Of a stretch of DNA of 64,000 nucleotides, positions 1-13,465 are shown piece after piece (the stretch's first letter is position 1; every line of letters starts with the position of its first letter). The position numbers and the translations under genes are program-made. Source of the stretch: Populus alba (lineage: Eukaryota; Streptophyta; Magnoliopsida; Malpighiales; Salicaceae); assembly GCF_005239225.2 (NCBI RefSeq), contig NC_133295.1, positions 8,742,001 to 8,806,000 on the forward strand, written 5' to 3'. The notes below the pieces were generated by a model. The model was not told the DNA's origin, ran no database searches, and saw only the letters and a list, made by a program, of their open reading frames with translations.

Positions 1-2612
1 TATTGATCAATATGATCTATTTAAGTATTGATCATCTCCATAAGTTGTTCATGATGATTTTCTATTTGATATGCTTTCTAATATTATTGTTGGCATTGTA
101 GTACAAGGCGATTAAACTTGTTTTTGGATTGATCATAATTTTAAAAGTTATTTAGTTTCTATTGCTTGAACCATGCTTTCATCTTAAATTGTGGGTAAAG
201 GTTTGGGAAAAACTATAGATTATAGTTTTTTTTTAATTTTTTTTCAAATTATAATCACAAAAACTACCAAAATACTAAACACACTAAACTTAGTTACTAA
301 TTTGATTTTTTTTTTTGTATACGAATATTGTCAAATAAAAAAATATTTTGATATTGAATTTTATCAATTAAAGAAAAGTGAAAAAGATTTATTCCAATTG
401 AAAAAAATGTGCAATACATAAAATAGGTAGCACTAGATGTACTTCCACACCACACCATGAGGCTCTTTTCCCACCCATAAAAAAATATGTTTAGGTGCCT
501 CAAGTACATTTTAAAGAAAGAAAAAAAAATTACAACTCGGTTTGTGGACCTAACTAGGTCAAATAAACTAACTTTATTTTAATTAGATGAAAATGAATGA
601 GCAGCAATAGCAAACAAACCAAAAACTTTCTTGAAAAAAATTGATCAAGATAATTTGGAAAAAAAACCACAAAGTCTATTTTATTAAAGAAAAAAAACCA
701 ATATTGAACAATGAAATCGAAAAAAAAAAGTATAAAAATGAATGTCAATCGCGTTAATAGTTCAAAATCATGACCTTAGTCATTAGACTGAAAGCATCAT
801 AACCTTTAAGTCTAATCCTCAATTGATTAAATGTTAAAAGATAAAATTGAAAAAAAAATTATACAAAAGGATACAAAACAAAAAAATAGCAATTAAAAGA
901 ATAAGGGTAAAAATTGAAATAAAAAATAAATTAGATGACTAAATTGAAAAGAAAATTCACTTTAATAAAAAGAAAAAAAAGACTGAGGACCAAATCAGAA
1001 ATAAAAAATAATATATCATGAATTTAGATTGAAGGATAACATTGAAAACAAATAAAAATCGTACAAAGGGCTCAAGAAAAAAAAATAGAAATCAAAAGAA
1101 TAATAATAAAATTGAAACAAATAATAATATATCACAAATTGATATTAAAAGATAAAATTGAAAAAAAAAAAAAAAACTTTTATAAAAAGGTTGAGATTCT
1201 TGAGAACAAAAATTAAAAACCAAAAGATTAAAGATCAAAGTTAAAATATCAATATCTAAGTGGACAACTTTGAAATTGTGAAAGCCCAATGTGTTTTTCG
1301 AGGGAATGACAGATAACAAAGAGAAAAAGAAAAGTCCCACCAAGAATAATTCATCCCACAACTACTATCCCGCCTTGTCTCAATAGGAAGAAGATGTCGT
1401 GACAAATTTAACAACATGGTGGAATAATGTTTTTAACAACCATGAAACAATGGAGGTTCACCATAAACACTTCCTACATGTTGGCACATTATCAACTTTA
1501 TTAATGTTATTAATATTTTATGTTCATTAAATGATTAAATTACTCTCAACCAATTAAAAAATAACAATTTTTTTTTTGATGAAAAGACAAAAAAGCTCTT
1601 GGATGTAATAATTAAAAGTTTTGATTTTAATGACAGTTGAGTCGTTTTATTGTATAAATAAGTGAAAAGACTAAGAAGCACTTGTATAATATAATTAACA
1701 TTTTTGCTTTTAAAAGAATAACAATTTAATTGTGCATCTAAAAATAAAAAAAATTATAAAACCCTTTATCATTTTAATAATAACTAATTAACCATGTAAG
1801 AAGATAAAAATACTTTTAATATCAAGACCATTATTGTTTTTAAGAAAGAAATGGTTATTATAGTGTAGTGATAAATAGTAAGCTGAGTCTATATGTATAT
1901 TAAATTTACTTTCCGTTTTAGCCTTTTTATCATTCCAACAAAATATTAAAAATAAATTATCGATTATATTATATATCTAGTTTTGTGCAATATAAAAAAA
2001 AAAAAATAGACAACCAAAAAAACATATGCAAGGCCACAGACTTTTGGCTAATTCTATTAATTTAATTTTTTTTTTTTGTTAAATAAAGGTACATTTTAAA
2101 TACAAAATAAAAAGCAAAGGACATCGGGAAATTCCCCATGAAACATGAAAGTCCGACTCGCTCTACTGTTCCCTCCTTCCTCTTCTTCCCTAACAAATAT
2201 AAAAGAAAAAAAAAAAAAACCTAACCAAACTTCTTTTCTTTTGAGAATTTTACAATGCTAAAATCCCCACTTTTTCTTTCTATCAATTGCACTGCTATTG
2301 CATCCCCTGCGAAACCCACTTCAACAACCTCATACCCTTTTGTTCTTCTTTCGTTTCATTAGCTTATATGAAATCATCAAATTCCAACCTTTTTATTTCA
2401 TTTCTAAACTCAATTTTGTTCATTACCCATTTCGATTTTGATCCTCTTCTTCCTGTATTATTCATCAAGTTTGCATTTTGTTGTACAAATTGAGAGAATT
2501 TTAGCACTCCTCTCTTGTGTAAATTCTGGGTTTTTTTTTATGATGAATCTGAATAGTATTTGTTTGTTGTAGATTACTTTCATTTTTGGTTTCAATTTGG
2601 TTAGAATTGGTA
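1..2612. other. AT-rich spacer and putative promoter/5' UTR of the SCAPER-like gene
   Basis: No gene is supported here. The open frames are short and made of A/T runs. About 840-1260 holds purine-rich repeated phrases ('tagcaattaaaagaat' type) that recur near 56.1-56.4 kb. From about 2150 the sequence turns pyrimidine-rich ('ctccttcctcttcttccc') and carries 'aaatataaaag' near 2196, which fits a plant promoter and 5' UTR leading to the ATG at 2613. The transcription start cannot be fixed from sequence. Confidence 0.5.
840..1260. repeat. A-rich dispersed repeat, probable LTR-element debris
   Basis: The phrase 'agcaattaaaagaataag' followed by 'aaattgaaa' recurs with variation through this stretch and again at about 56,150-56,400. 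Repeated 'aaaattgaaaa / gaggaccaaat' text of this kind is, from memory, typical of gypsy-type LTRs in Populus. The limits are approximate and no target duplication was found. Confidence 0.35.
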
Positions 2613-5600
2613 ATGGAGAACAGTGGAGAAGCAGTGGATGATCAGGGATCAGGATGGTTTCAAGTGAAAAAGGTGTTGTTTTTGTCATTCGTTAAGTATT
2701 CCCATTGTTTAGTTGATAAGGAAGCTAAAAAAGAATAAAGAAAAAAGAATATTATGTTTTATGGATGCCTCTTTTCTATTAAGCTTCAGCTGTTTGGATA
2801 TTTCAGCATATATTTCTACCCACGCCATTGATCATGTATTTAGCTTTGCTAAGTGAGATTCATACATGTATTATTAGTTTCTAAACAAAATCTGAAGCTT
2901 GAATAATAGAAACAAATAGAATATGCCATCTGCTATATATATATATATATAATGTGCTTACTTGTGATCATCTCTTCAATTTGGTCAATGTGATAAGTTA
3001 TGTGCTTCAAGGAATCTGTATACTCTATCAAGTGCTTGGGTTTATCAGACCTCAAATTGATCTCTTTTACTTTAGGGGTTCTCATTCCAGAGCGGCTGCA
3101 TTTATGCTCTTGTTGAGTTTGTGAGCCTTGGGTATTTTATGTTTGTGCATTGAACCAGTACATTGCTCCCATCTTTATTCCTTTTTCTTCCAAGTTATCA
3201 CATCTTTCTTTTATTTCATCGGAAACTGTTGTTTGAGATTGTTCCTTCTTTAACAAAGTTAATTAGGTTAGGTTGTTTTATAATGTTTCTAAATGGTTCA
3301 CTTTCCTTAGGTGATAGCATGATGTAGCCTTCTTGTTGACTTTTCTAAGCAGCAGGCAGTTTGTTTATTTGCCCTTGATGTGCTCTAAGGTTTTGGTTTT
3401 CTGTACTTTTTCTCCAGAAGCATAGAAGCAGCTCAAAGTTTTCATTGCATAGCTCGGCTGCAGGATTTTCTGGAAAGAATGGTTCCAGTTGTCATATTAC
3501 CCAACCATCATCAAGTGAAAAAAACAGGAATTTGTGTGGGAAGCATGTATCCCATCATTCAAAGGGAGGGCCAAATAGCTCCATAAATGGTTGTGGCAAC
3601 TCTGCTAACTCTTCTTCTGTGTCAAACCAAGATGAAAACAGGGTGTTCCTGCCCCATAAATTATTGGTTACACAACATGGGGAAGATGGTGGATGTTCCC
3701 AGTTGTCGCCAGTGTCAATCACCAATTCTAATGCCAAAGTTGGTGACACCCAGAAAATGTTATTGAAGGACAAGCCTGATGTTCCAAAGATCAAGTGGGG
3801 AGATCTAGAGGATGATTTATTGATTCTGCATGGTGAAAATAATTCTCAAATGGTTAAAAAGTTTGTTGGTGAAGGAAATAATAATTTGGTGGATAGGATG
3901 CCAGAGAATAACTGTCATTTTGTTTCACATGTTTCTTCTTCTAGCAACCTTCAAGAAAACAGATTGGTGGCCTCATCAGTAAATGTAGATATTTCTCCTG
4001 ATCAAATGTTTCCATTCACTAATAAAGAAGATTTACATGAAAAAAACAGTAAAGATGTTAGTGAAACTTCATCTCAAGACGTAGAGGTACCAAGTACAGA
4101 TGGCAGAATGGTTGTTCCAAATTATCCACAAAATTGCAAGGAAAAAATCACTGAAAATTCTAAAACAACAGAAGATGATTTTTCTTGTTCTACCCTTCCA
4201 TCTGGTGGAGACAGTGTGCGAGAGATGAAACTTAATGTTCCTGCTGGTCTGTCTGAGTTGCACGAGCTAAAGATTTCTGAATTAACAGTTATGAGTACGA
4301 ATTCAACAATTATTCCATTGGATAGTGAGTTGCTTCTTACTGGAAGCGCTGCACCTGAAATTTCTGAATTACCAGTGGGAAATGGGAATTCAGGCACAGT
4401 GATGATTCCCCTGGACAGTGAGTTGCTTCCACCTGAAAAGACTAATCTTGAAATTTCTACTGAAGCTGTTACAAATAGCCACTCCACCACTGCAGTTATC
4501 GCCAATGATAATGAGTCACTTGCATCTGAGAAGTATGTACCTGAAATATCAGGAGAAGTTGCTGTTACTGCATCTGTTGATGATCCTCAGGGACCACCTG
4601 ATGTGGCACTGCACAATGAGTTATTTAAAGTCCACAGAACTGGCTTCCTTGGAGAATGTGACACGGGTGAAAGCAAAGAAAGATTTAGGGAACGACTATG
4701 GTGCTTTCTGTTTGAGAATCTCAACAGGGCTGTGGATGAACTCTATCTTCTTTGCGAGCTAGAATGTGATGTAGGACAGATGAAAGAGGCCATTCTTGTT
4801 CTTGAAGAAGCTGCATCTGATTTTAAAGAACTGACTAAACGAGTACAGGAGTTTGAGAATGTGAAAAGGTCCTCTCCTCAATCGATTGATGTAAAATGCT
4901 TGAAGTGTGAGCATCACAGGCCACATGCTATGTCATGGGAGGTAAATGCTTTCCTATTTGTCATATGGAAATGCCATATTGATTGACGTGAAATTACTGT
5001 CACCAAACCATCAAAATTAATGTTAATCATTTACCTGAAAAGAAAAAAAATTGTTTGATCCAAAAAGATAAATAGTATATAAACCAAAAGAAATGATTCA
5101 AAATAGAACTGATCTTCTAATTTCATCTCATTGTAATTCAAAGTTTCTTCCAAGGAAGTTGTCAAGTTACAAACTCAGTTCTTATTATCAGTATTTTGTT
5201 GATTTAATTGGAGTATTAATTTTTCTTTCCTAAGATAAAAGTTTCTAGAAATTCTTTGATGCGGGACAACTTGGTGAAGCAGAACAGCTTAAAGGGCTGT
5301 TTTGGATCTGACTTTTAGAGGCTGTTTATGGCTGTAGACATTGATGTGAACAGTAATTTTAGGAGATTTTAGGCTGAATTGTTTCTGGGTAATTGTTGTA
5401 GGGTTGATTAGGTATGTGTGGGAGGTTGTTTAGGGATTATTGATGAGTGTCTTATGGTAGATTGATAGGGTTTGTATATTGTATAAATTATGATAGTCAC
5501 ACTAATAAGGTTTCTAGGAGTCACGCCTAGAGGATAAGGAAACCTAAGCTTCACCCCTAGGGTTCTCAGAAGTCACACGTAAGGGAGATTACATCGCACA

Positions 5601-7607
5601 ATCAAAAGCAAATTGCTGGAATTTTATTCATAAATTGCAATGAAAATATTGAAAGACTACATGCTTATTTGTAGAGCTGTAGCAGTCCAAACCCAACAAG
5701 AACTTAGATACCCTCAACTTCTGACCTAAGTATTCCTATTTAGAATAAAAAACCTAAAATAAAATACTAATTGAAAATATAACCTAGACCTTGGCTAATT
5801 TTCAAGCAAAAAGACATGAACATATTGAGTTTCTTCCCTATGATGATTTTGTTTTTTTTAAAAAGAATCGAGTATTATATTTGGAATATTGTTTTCGTTT
5901 CATGAGTGTTTTGGGGTTTTAATAATACCTTGTTTCAATTGAGAAGAAGTTTATTATGGATTTTATTTGTGTATTTGTCTGCATATGCACCCAAATGTAG
6001 ATTCTCTATGTGCATCAGTCAGAAAATTTATTTTCTAGGTACCATCAGGGTCCTTTTGCTTGCCTGCCTTTTAACTTGGATTTTTGGAAGGCAAGAAAAA
6101 TGGAATACAACTTTTAAAACCGAAACATGATGTCTTTGTTGTTTGTTTCCTTGGAGAAGGGAGTAAAATAACAAATTGAAATTAGCTAGTGATATAGGTT
6201 GAATGTTGGCTTTTGTTTTTACATTATTGGACATAACAATTAACAGAAAATTATTTGGTTTCCACTTGCAATCATTCACCTTGAGAAGGATAATGGACAA
6301 TCAATGAAACGATGCAACTCCTTATTGCCCATTATTTCTTTTCTAAATTGGTGTTTGAAATTAACTCTGTATGGTGTCCAGGCTAGCTTGTTTTGTTTAT
6401 GAGCCACCAAATGACATTTCTTCAAGTGAAGCAAAATTCTTGATTGTTGAATACATGACTGTGGCATGTGCATTGGCCATCTTGTTGCAATAAAACCTTC
6501 ACTTTAATCTGATTTTGTGCGGGGATGGTCTGTAACAGATGGGAATTCCTTTTATATCATCTAATCACTTATATTTAGGAATTTGTGTGCCATGAACCTT
6601 GTTTGTGCTTTTTGGGTACTTTCAAGTAGGTGATTCGATGTGATAGTGATTATTATGTATCTGCTTGTATGTAGATGATAATTGTTCATTATCCTAAAAT
6701 CATCCTATTTTTGTATGAACCTTTTCTTTTCTTTATGGTTTTGGCATGATTACAGAATGCATTGTGATATCGTGTGCACATCCTCTGACCAACTTGTTAC
6801 AAACCATCTTCAGCTTAATTAGACTTTGTGTAGGGATACTTGCATAAATTATAATAATTCCCAGAGCTATTGTGAAATTACAGGACCAAAAGCATGGCAA
6901 TTTGACTGAAAACATTAAGAAGTATCACACAATTTCCCTCTATGTTTGAACTTACTTATCGTTTAAACATTAGCTATTTTGGTTACTTTAATACTATAAT
7001 TTCAATATTAGTTAATAATTTTGACTGTGTATTTTCCAGTGATTTTTTTTAATTAAATAATTTATCTATATTCAATGTATTTAAAGAAAAAACCATTAAT
7101 TTCCTATTCTTATATATCGACCTAATGAATTATTTAATTTCTTAAACTCATTTGAAAGCAATCACTAGAACAATGGATCATTTGGGTTTTCCCCTTAAAA
7201 ACTAAAATTTTGGTGAAGTAACATTGAAATAATATCAATGTATTTAAAATAACTGGTGTATGGACAAAAACTGAATTCTAACTTAGTAAGGGCATTTTTG
7301 CTGTAAATTTGGCATTTTGGTTATAAAGGGTTTTTCTGTAAAACTATTGATCTTTTAGTTGGTGTTTGTAATTTCATGATATCTCAGGGGGTTATCTGTA
7401 ATTTCACAATATCTCAGGGGGGGTATTTTAATTTACTCTTGATAATAAATTGAAATTCTTTTGATCATCAGGTTACTTATGTTTGGGAATTGTGCATCCA
7501 TTTACTCTTTTTTTTTTGGTTTTGGGGTGCTTGGAAGTTGTTGATTCTAGGGATATTTTTTTTCTAACATGGAACTTTTAAAGTGAATGATTATGTTTTC
7601 TTCTTAA

Positions 7608-7638
<31 letters not shown>

Positions 7639-10600
7639 TTGAAAATGGTTAGTAATTTCATTCTCATTGCAGGTTCGCAGAATGACAACTTCATCTCAGA
7701 GAGCTGAGATATTATCTTCATCTTTGGAGGCTTTTAAGAAAATTCAACAAGAAAGAGCTAACATGCTTGCAGCTAATAATGCAAAAATTATGGGGCTTGA
7801 ATGCTCCAATAGCCATGATGTATCTGTTGATCATCTCAATAAGTCTGCTGGGAAAAGTGATGTAATTCTCAGTGCCAAAGATTCAGTGATGAAGTCAAGG
7901 AAACAGAGTGGAGGTTCATATTCCACTCAAGGAAACCTGAATGATAAGAAGCAGAACATTGACTTGGGCAGGTTCAATAAAGTAAACTTTGTAAAAAATG
8001 TTAATGACGCTCCACGCAATGTATCTTCTTCCAGTGCCAATTCATCCATGCTACTTTTCAGGGATAACTCTCCCTCTGGTTTTGTGAAGGGCAAACAAGA
8101 AACTGAGGCAGACATGCTGCTTCATAAGAAAGATAAAACATTTTCAGAAACTGCCATTGAGAAAAACCTTAAATCTGCAGAAAATACCACCAAGAAGCAG
8201 ATTCCTCTTTCTGAGAAAGACAAGGAAAGGAGAAATTCAAGTTCAAGGAAATCAATGGATGCATGGAAAGAGAGGAGGAATTGGGAGGACATTCTCTCAT
8301 CTCCTTTCTGTGTCTCTTCTCGCTTATCAAATTCACCAGGCATTAGCAGAAAAAGTGCTGAGCGCGCGCGCATTTTGCATGCTAAACTAATGTCTCCTGA
8401 TAAGAAGAAGAAAACTGCTTTTGATCTGAAAAGGGAAGCAGAAGAAAAACATGCACGGGCTATGAGGATCAGAAGTGAGCTGGAGAATGAAAGGGTTCAA
8501 AAGCTTCAGCGCACCTCAGAAAAACTAAATCGTGTAAATGAATGGCAGGCTGTGCGCACTATGAAGTTACGAGAAGGAATGTATGCTCGCCACCAGCGTG
8601 GTGAATCTCGACATGAAGCTTTTCTAGCTCAAGTTGTGAGGAGAGCTGGTGATGAAAGCAGTAAGGTTAATGAGGTTCGTTTCATTACTTCCTTGAATGA
8701 AGAAAACAAGAAGCTTATGTTGCGTCAGAAACTTCACGATTCAGAGTTGAGGAGAGCTGAAAAGCTTCAAGTGATAAAAACTAAACAAAAAGAGGATATG
8801 GCTAGAGAGGAGGCTGTTTTAGAACGCAGAAAACTTATTGAAGCTGAGAAGTTACAGCGTCTTGCTGAAACACAGCGAAAAAAGGAAGAGGCACAAGTTA
8901 GAAGGGAAGAGGAACGCAAAGCATCAAATGCAGCACGTGAAGCAAGGGCAATCATACAGCTTCGGAGGAGGGAGGAAAGAGCGAAAGCACAGCAAGAGGA
9001 AGCTGAGCTGTTGGCACAGAAATTAGCTGAGAGACTTAGTGAAAGTGAACAGCGTCGCAAATTTTACCTGGAGCAAATACGGGAGAGAGCTTCTATGGAT
9101 TTCAGGGATCAATCTTCACCTTTAATGCGCCGATCAATGTATAAGGAGGGTCAAGGTCGAACAACACCAACCAATAGCAGTGAAGATTATCAAGTAAACA
9201 ATGTTGCAGGGGAAGGAAGTTCTACTCTTGCTGCAGGAAAAGCATTGTTACAACATTCAATGAAACGGCGGATTAAAAAGATTCGGCAAAGACTTATGGC
9301 TCTCAGATATGAGTTCACCGAGCCTCTAGCTAGTTCTGAGAATACTAGCATTGGGTATAGAATGGCTGTAGGAACTGCCAGAGCAAAATTTGGGAGGTGG
9401 CTTCAAGAACTTCAAAGACTTCGGCAGGCAAGAAAAAAAGGTGCCGCAAGTATTGGTCTAATAACTGCTGAAATGATCAAGGTACTCATTTCCACTGTAG
9501 AGCAAGATGGTATTATGACATTTCAAACTTTGATCATTTATACTGCTGTACCATTGTGCTTGTATTTGCTAAAGGTGGTGGAAGTTACTGTACAGTAGGA
9601 CATCAATTAAAAGTTGCTATCCTGATCAATTCCTACTGTAACATTTGTTTTGGTGGACGTTGTTTAATGGCTGTTTCTTTTTTCCCTTTTCTGTTAGTGG
9701 GAAGTTTTGAGGGAATTTTTTCTGTTGAATTCTAATTTATTGCATATAATTTTTTATCAATCAGTTTGTGGAGGGTAAGGATCCTGAGCTGCAAGCTTCT
9801 CGACAAGCTGGTCTGCTTGATTTCATTGCTGCTGCTCTGCCTGCCTCTCATACATCAAATCCTGAAACTTGCCAGGTCACCATACACCTCCTGAAACTTT
9901 TGAGGGTGGTACTCTCAGCAACTGCAAACAGGAGTTACTTTCTGTCACAGAATCTCTTACCCCCAATCATCCCCATGCTGTCTGCGGCCCTTGAGAATTA
10001 TATAAAGATTGCTGCATCTTTAAATGTCCCTGGGAGCACCAACTTGCAATCAAGCAAAACATCAGTTGAAAATTTTGAATCAATCTCTGAAGTTCTCGAT
10101 AACTTCTTGTGGACTGTTGGGACAGTTATTGGTCATGCAAGTTCCGATGAACAACAAGTCCAAATGCAAGATGGCTTGCTAGAGCTATTGATTGCATACC
10201 AAGTTATTCATCGACTGCGGGATCTTTTTGCACTTTATGATAGGCCACAGGTGGAAGGATCACCATTTCCTTCTTCTATTCTCTTGAGTATCCATCTGTT
10301 GGTGGCTCTAACATACAGACCTGGAACCAATAGTTCCATTAATTGGGAATCTTCTCCAGTCAAGACAGTGCTGAGATTTGAAAATCAAGAGGCCAAGCCT
10401 GTAGAAAATGCTGATTGTCAGTATTCCTCAGCAGTTATGACTTCTGAAGATTATAGACCTCCACTATTTGTACTAAATTGTAGCACAGTTGTATCACCTC
10501 TAAATGTGTCAGATGATATACAGATAGATGAGTCCTGTAATATAAATGAAATTAAGGAGTCAGTATCCCTTAGCAAAGATGGTGAGCAGAAGCCACATAG

Positions 10601-13465
10601 TTCTGTTGAGTTGAAAATCGCCAACACAAACACAAGAGATGGTCAAGATGAAGCTCAGAAAAATCTGATTGAGGAGAAGGATGCGAAACAGTTTGTCAGT
10701 GATTGTGCAGAGCACAAGAATAATGTCATGTTGAACCTGAAGGAACCGGTAGCTTTTCTCCTTTCTGCCATATCTGAAACTGGACTAGTCAGTCTTCCTT
10801 CTCTATTGACAGCTGTGCTTCTTCAGGCAAACAACAGATTAACCTCGGAACAGGTAACTTGCTGTCAGCTACAAAAATATTTTTATGGTATATCCCCTCA
10901 GTTTTGCAGCGATTAATTGACTGCTCTGAGAATGTTAGTGTTTCTGTTCTCACGTTCATGTCTGTGACCAGAGCATTTTATATGGCATATCCCCTTAGTT
11001 TTCTGTTGTCTAAAATGCCCTATAAGCTTTGGCCGGATGCATTCTAGCCAAGTGTCATGGAGTTGATTCTTCATACCTTAGCATCAATATAGATATTTAC
11101 CTCTTTATCTTTATGATTTGTTATTGATGAACGCTGAGCATATTTCCAGAAGAGTTCCATCATTTGTTTGTGGATTAGTAAGAATCTCTAAGAAAAAACA
11201 ATATGAGAACGCTTTTGGAATCAAGAGGCTTTAAGTATAGAATCTGATTACAATGGAATGAGACTTTCCTTGTAAAAGCAGATTTGAGAAGTGATTTTTA
11301 AGTATTTCCCTTAAGGCCTTAAGCCTTCAAAAAGAAGGGCTGTATATGACCAGAACTAGTTCTGTTTTGGAACTTGTTTATTGACTGGAACTTATGCATG
11401 TCAAGTTTCTTACACTAGATCATTGCTATGGTTCTCTACTAAAGAGAGATCCTGTGCAGCAGGGAATTTGGAGTCAATTCTATCCTTCAGCATTTTTCAT
11501 GAAGTATTTGCTTACCTCCACCTTCATACTAGCAACCTGGCAATGGCCCCTGCATCTGGTGGTTTATACTACCAGAATTCTTTTTTCTAATTAGTGTTCT
11601 GTTAAGGCTGATCTTGTAATAACGCTCACTGATTAAGCATTGTACAAATTACATATGTTCCATCGAACAAATGTTTTGATATTCTTCTTTCTGTTTCAGG
11701 GCTCATATATCCTTCCATCTAATTTTGAAGAGGTGGCAACTGGGGTGCTGAAGGTTTTGAATAATTTGGCCCTTTTAGATATTGTATTCATGCAGAGAAT
11801 GCTGGTAAGTTAGTTTCATTTTTCAACTGACAGATTAGATAGATGAATGGTGACTTCTCAAAGAAGCATTGATTCTTTAAATATCTAGACCAATCTGCAA
11901 GTGCATCTTTTTTGTTTTCTTTTTCATGGGATCGGAGGAAAATTGCTCGTGCCTATGGGTGTCATGGAATTATGTTTCCATGAATCGCAGCTTTAACTGT
12001 GTTTTAATGAATTTCATGTCTTGCCAGTTTTTCCTTCATAAATCCTTTTTGTTTTCCCCTTCTTTATTAATGTCCTTTGATCTACATATTTTTTTTCACA
12101 CATGGCATCTTAATTACTTGACACTATGGGCAGGAGGTAGTTTGTCCCTTTTTTCCCACTAATCTAAAGTAGCACTATTTTCCGTTAATTCTTCACAGGC
12201 TAGGCCAGACCTGAAAATGGAATTTTTTCATTTGATGAGTTTTCTTCTTTCTCATTGCACCAGCAAATGGAAAGTAGCTAATGACCAGGTAATTTTTTTG
12301 CATGTCATTGTTTTTAATTCAGGAACATATACAGAAGATCTCCATGTTAGCTCGCAGCAATTTAAAATACAAGAGGGATGCAAAACCTGCTTAGTTTATA
12401 AACAAGAATCTGTCTGGAAAGCATGATGGTGTCTGTATGAACGACCAGCTTGGATATAAATATGAATCAGTGGTCGAGTGAAAGAATCCGAGAACATAAA
12501 AAATGGAATGTGTATTGTAGAATGAGAAGTGATCAATAATTGGTATTTAAACATAACATATTCTGAAGCAAATATTGTGAGATGAGCTGGGAGGGTGGAT
12601 GTGTTGGGATAAAAAAGCATCAATCTCTAAATTTTTTCTGATTATTGTATGAATGTAGATGAATATAATCGGTATTTGGGTACATTTTACAGTAAGCTAA
12701 ATGCTTCTCTGCATTTTGTGCAATTTGTCCTAGGTTGGGTTTCTTCTGCTTGAATGCCTTTCGCTTCTTGGTTATTTTGCCTTGTTCCACTCTGAGAATC
12801 AAGCTGTTCTTCGATGGGGAAAAAGTCCCACCATACTTCACAAGGTCAGTGAAACTAATGAATATCTTGTTTTCTGTCATGTTATTTTGTGGATAAAATC
12901 TAATTGGCTAGCTGGAAGAAGACAGATATGCGATCTGCCATTTGTGTTCTTCAGTGACACTGAGCTGATACCAGTTTTGGCCGGCGCACTAGTTGCTGCC
13001 TGCTATGGGTGTGAACAGAACAAATGTGTGGTTCAGCAAGAATTGAGCATGGATATGCTAGTTTCGTTGTTACGATCTTGTAGAAATGTTTCGCCAGCAA
13101 TGCGATCCAATCCAATTGTAGAAAATCTGCCAACAGAAGATGCAAATGAAAGTAATCAGCAGATTTCTGAACTTAAAAAATCATCTCAAGGGGACATTCT
13201 TCAAAGATCCAACCGGTACAATTCTAGAAGCATGCGGGTTTCGATGGGGAAAGCTGGTACTTTTGGAAACAGCATCAGAGGTGGCAAGATGAGAAGCCAG
13301 AGAGATGGCAAAACAACAAAAACTAGTGAAGAAATGGCTTTGAAACACAATCCAGTAGCTCCTCAAACTTCCATGATGCTGCATTGTAGATTCCCTAGCA
13401 GCTTCATGGACAGGGCAGAGCAATTTTTTACAGCAGGGATGACCAACGTGGCAGATGAAGTTTGA
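2613..13465 (+). CDS. SCAPER-like protein (S phase cyclin A-associated protein in the ER family), 8 coding exons
   Basis: Coding exons: 2613-2672, 3418-4941, 7673-9481, 9765-10853, 11700-11804, 12199-12288, 12734-12844 and 12926-13465. All junctions are GT-AG and phase 0, and the lengths sum to 5328 bases (1,775 residues plus TGA). The ATG at 2613 opens MENSGEAVDDQGSGWFQVKK, the last two residues abutting the splice donor. A conserved helical block at about residues 435-505 (ESKERFRERLWCFLFENLNR) matches the SCAPER N-terminal domain. Residues about 770-1000 are a long, highly charged Lys/Arg/Glu coiled coil. The C-terminal third is helical, with a block beginning ASRQAGLLDFIAAALPAS. Animal SCAPER binds cyclin A/CDK2, associates with the ER and affects cell-cycle progression; the plant role is not established and is inferred by family only. 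Intron 2 (2.7 kb) carries a dispersed repeat; intron 7 is an open 81-base intron. Confidence 0.88.
2934..2951. repeat. (TA)n microsatellite
   Basis: A perfect run of TA dinucleotides lies in intron 1 of the SCAPER-like gene. Confidence 0.9.
5258..5769 (+). repeat. Dispersed repeat copy A, in intron 2 of the SCAPER-like gene
   Basis: This block (from 'gatgcgggac' to 'aataaaatacta') aligns by eye to the reverse complement of 23,410-23,788. Shared landmarks in the same order are 'gatctgactttta', 'ggtttctaggagtcac', 'aatattgaaagactacat', 'cttattt' and a 'cct(a/c)tttagaata' end. It has no open frame of note. It may be a solo LTR or a non-autonomous element; copy A is longer by about 130 bases of internal sequence. 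Confidence 0.7.
7609..7637. repeat. (TTA)n microsatellite
   Basis: A run of ATT/TTA triplets ends about 35 bases upstream of the exon 3 acceptor of the SCAPER-like gene, within the region where a branch point is expected. Confidence 0.9.

Noticed and set aside
8767..9060. Minus-strand frame rich in Ser/Leu opposite SCAPER exon 3
   Set aside because: It is an antisense shadow of the Lys/Glu-rich coiled coil.
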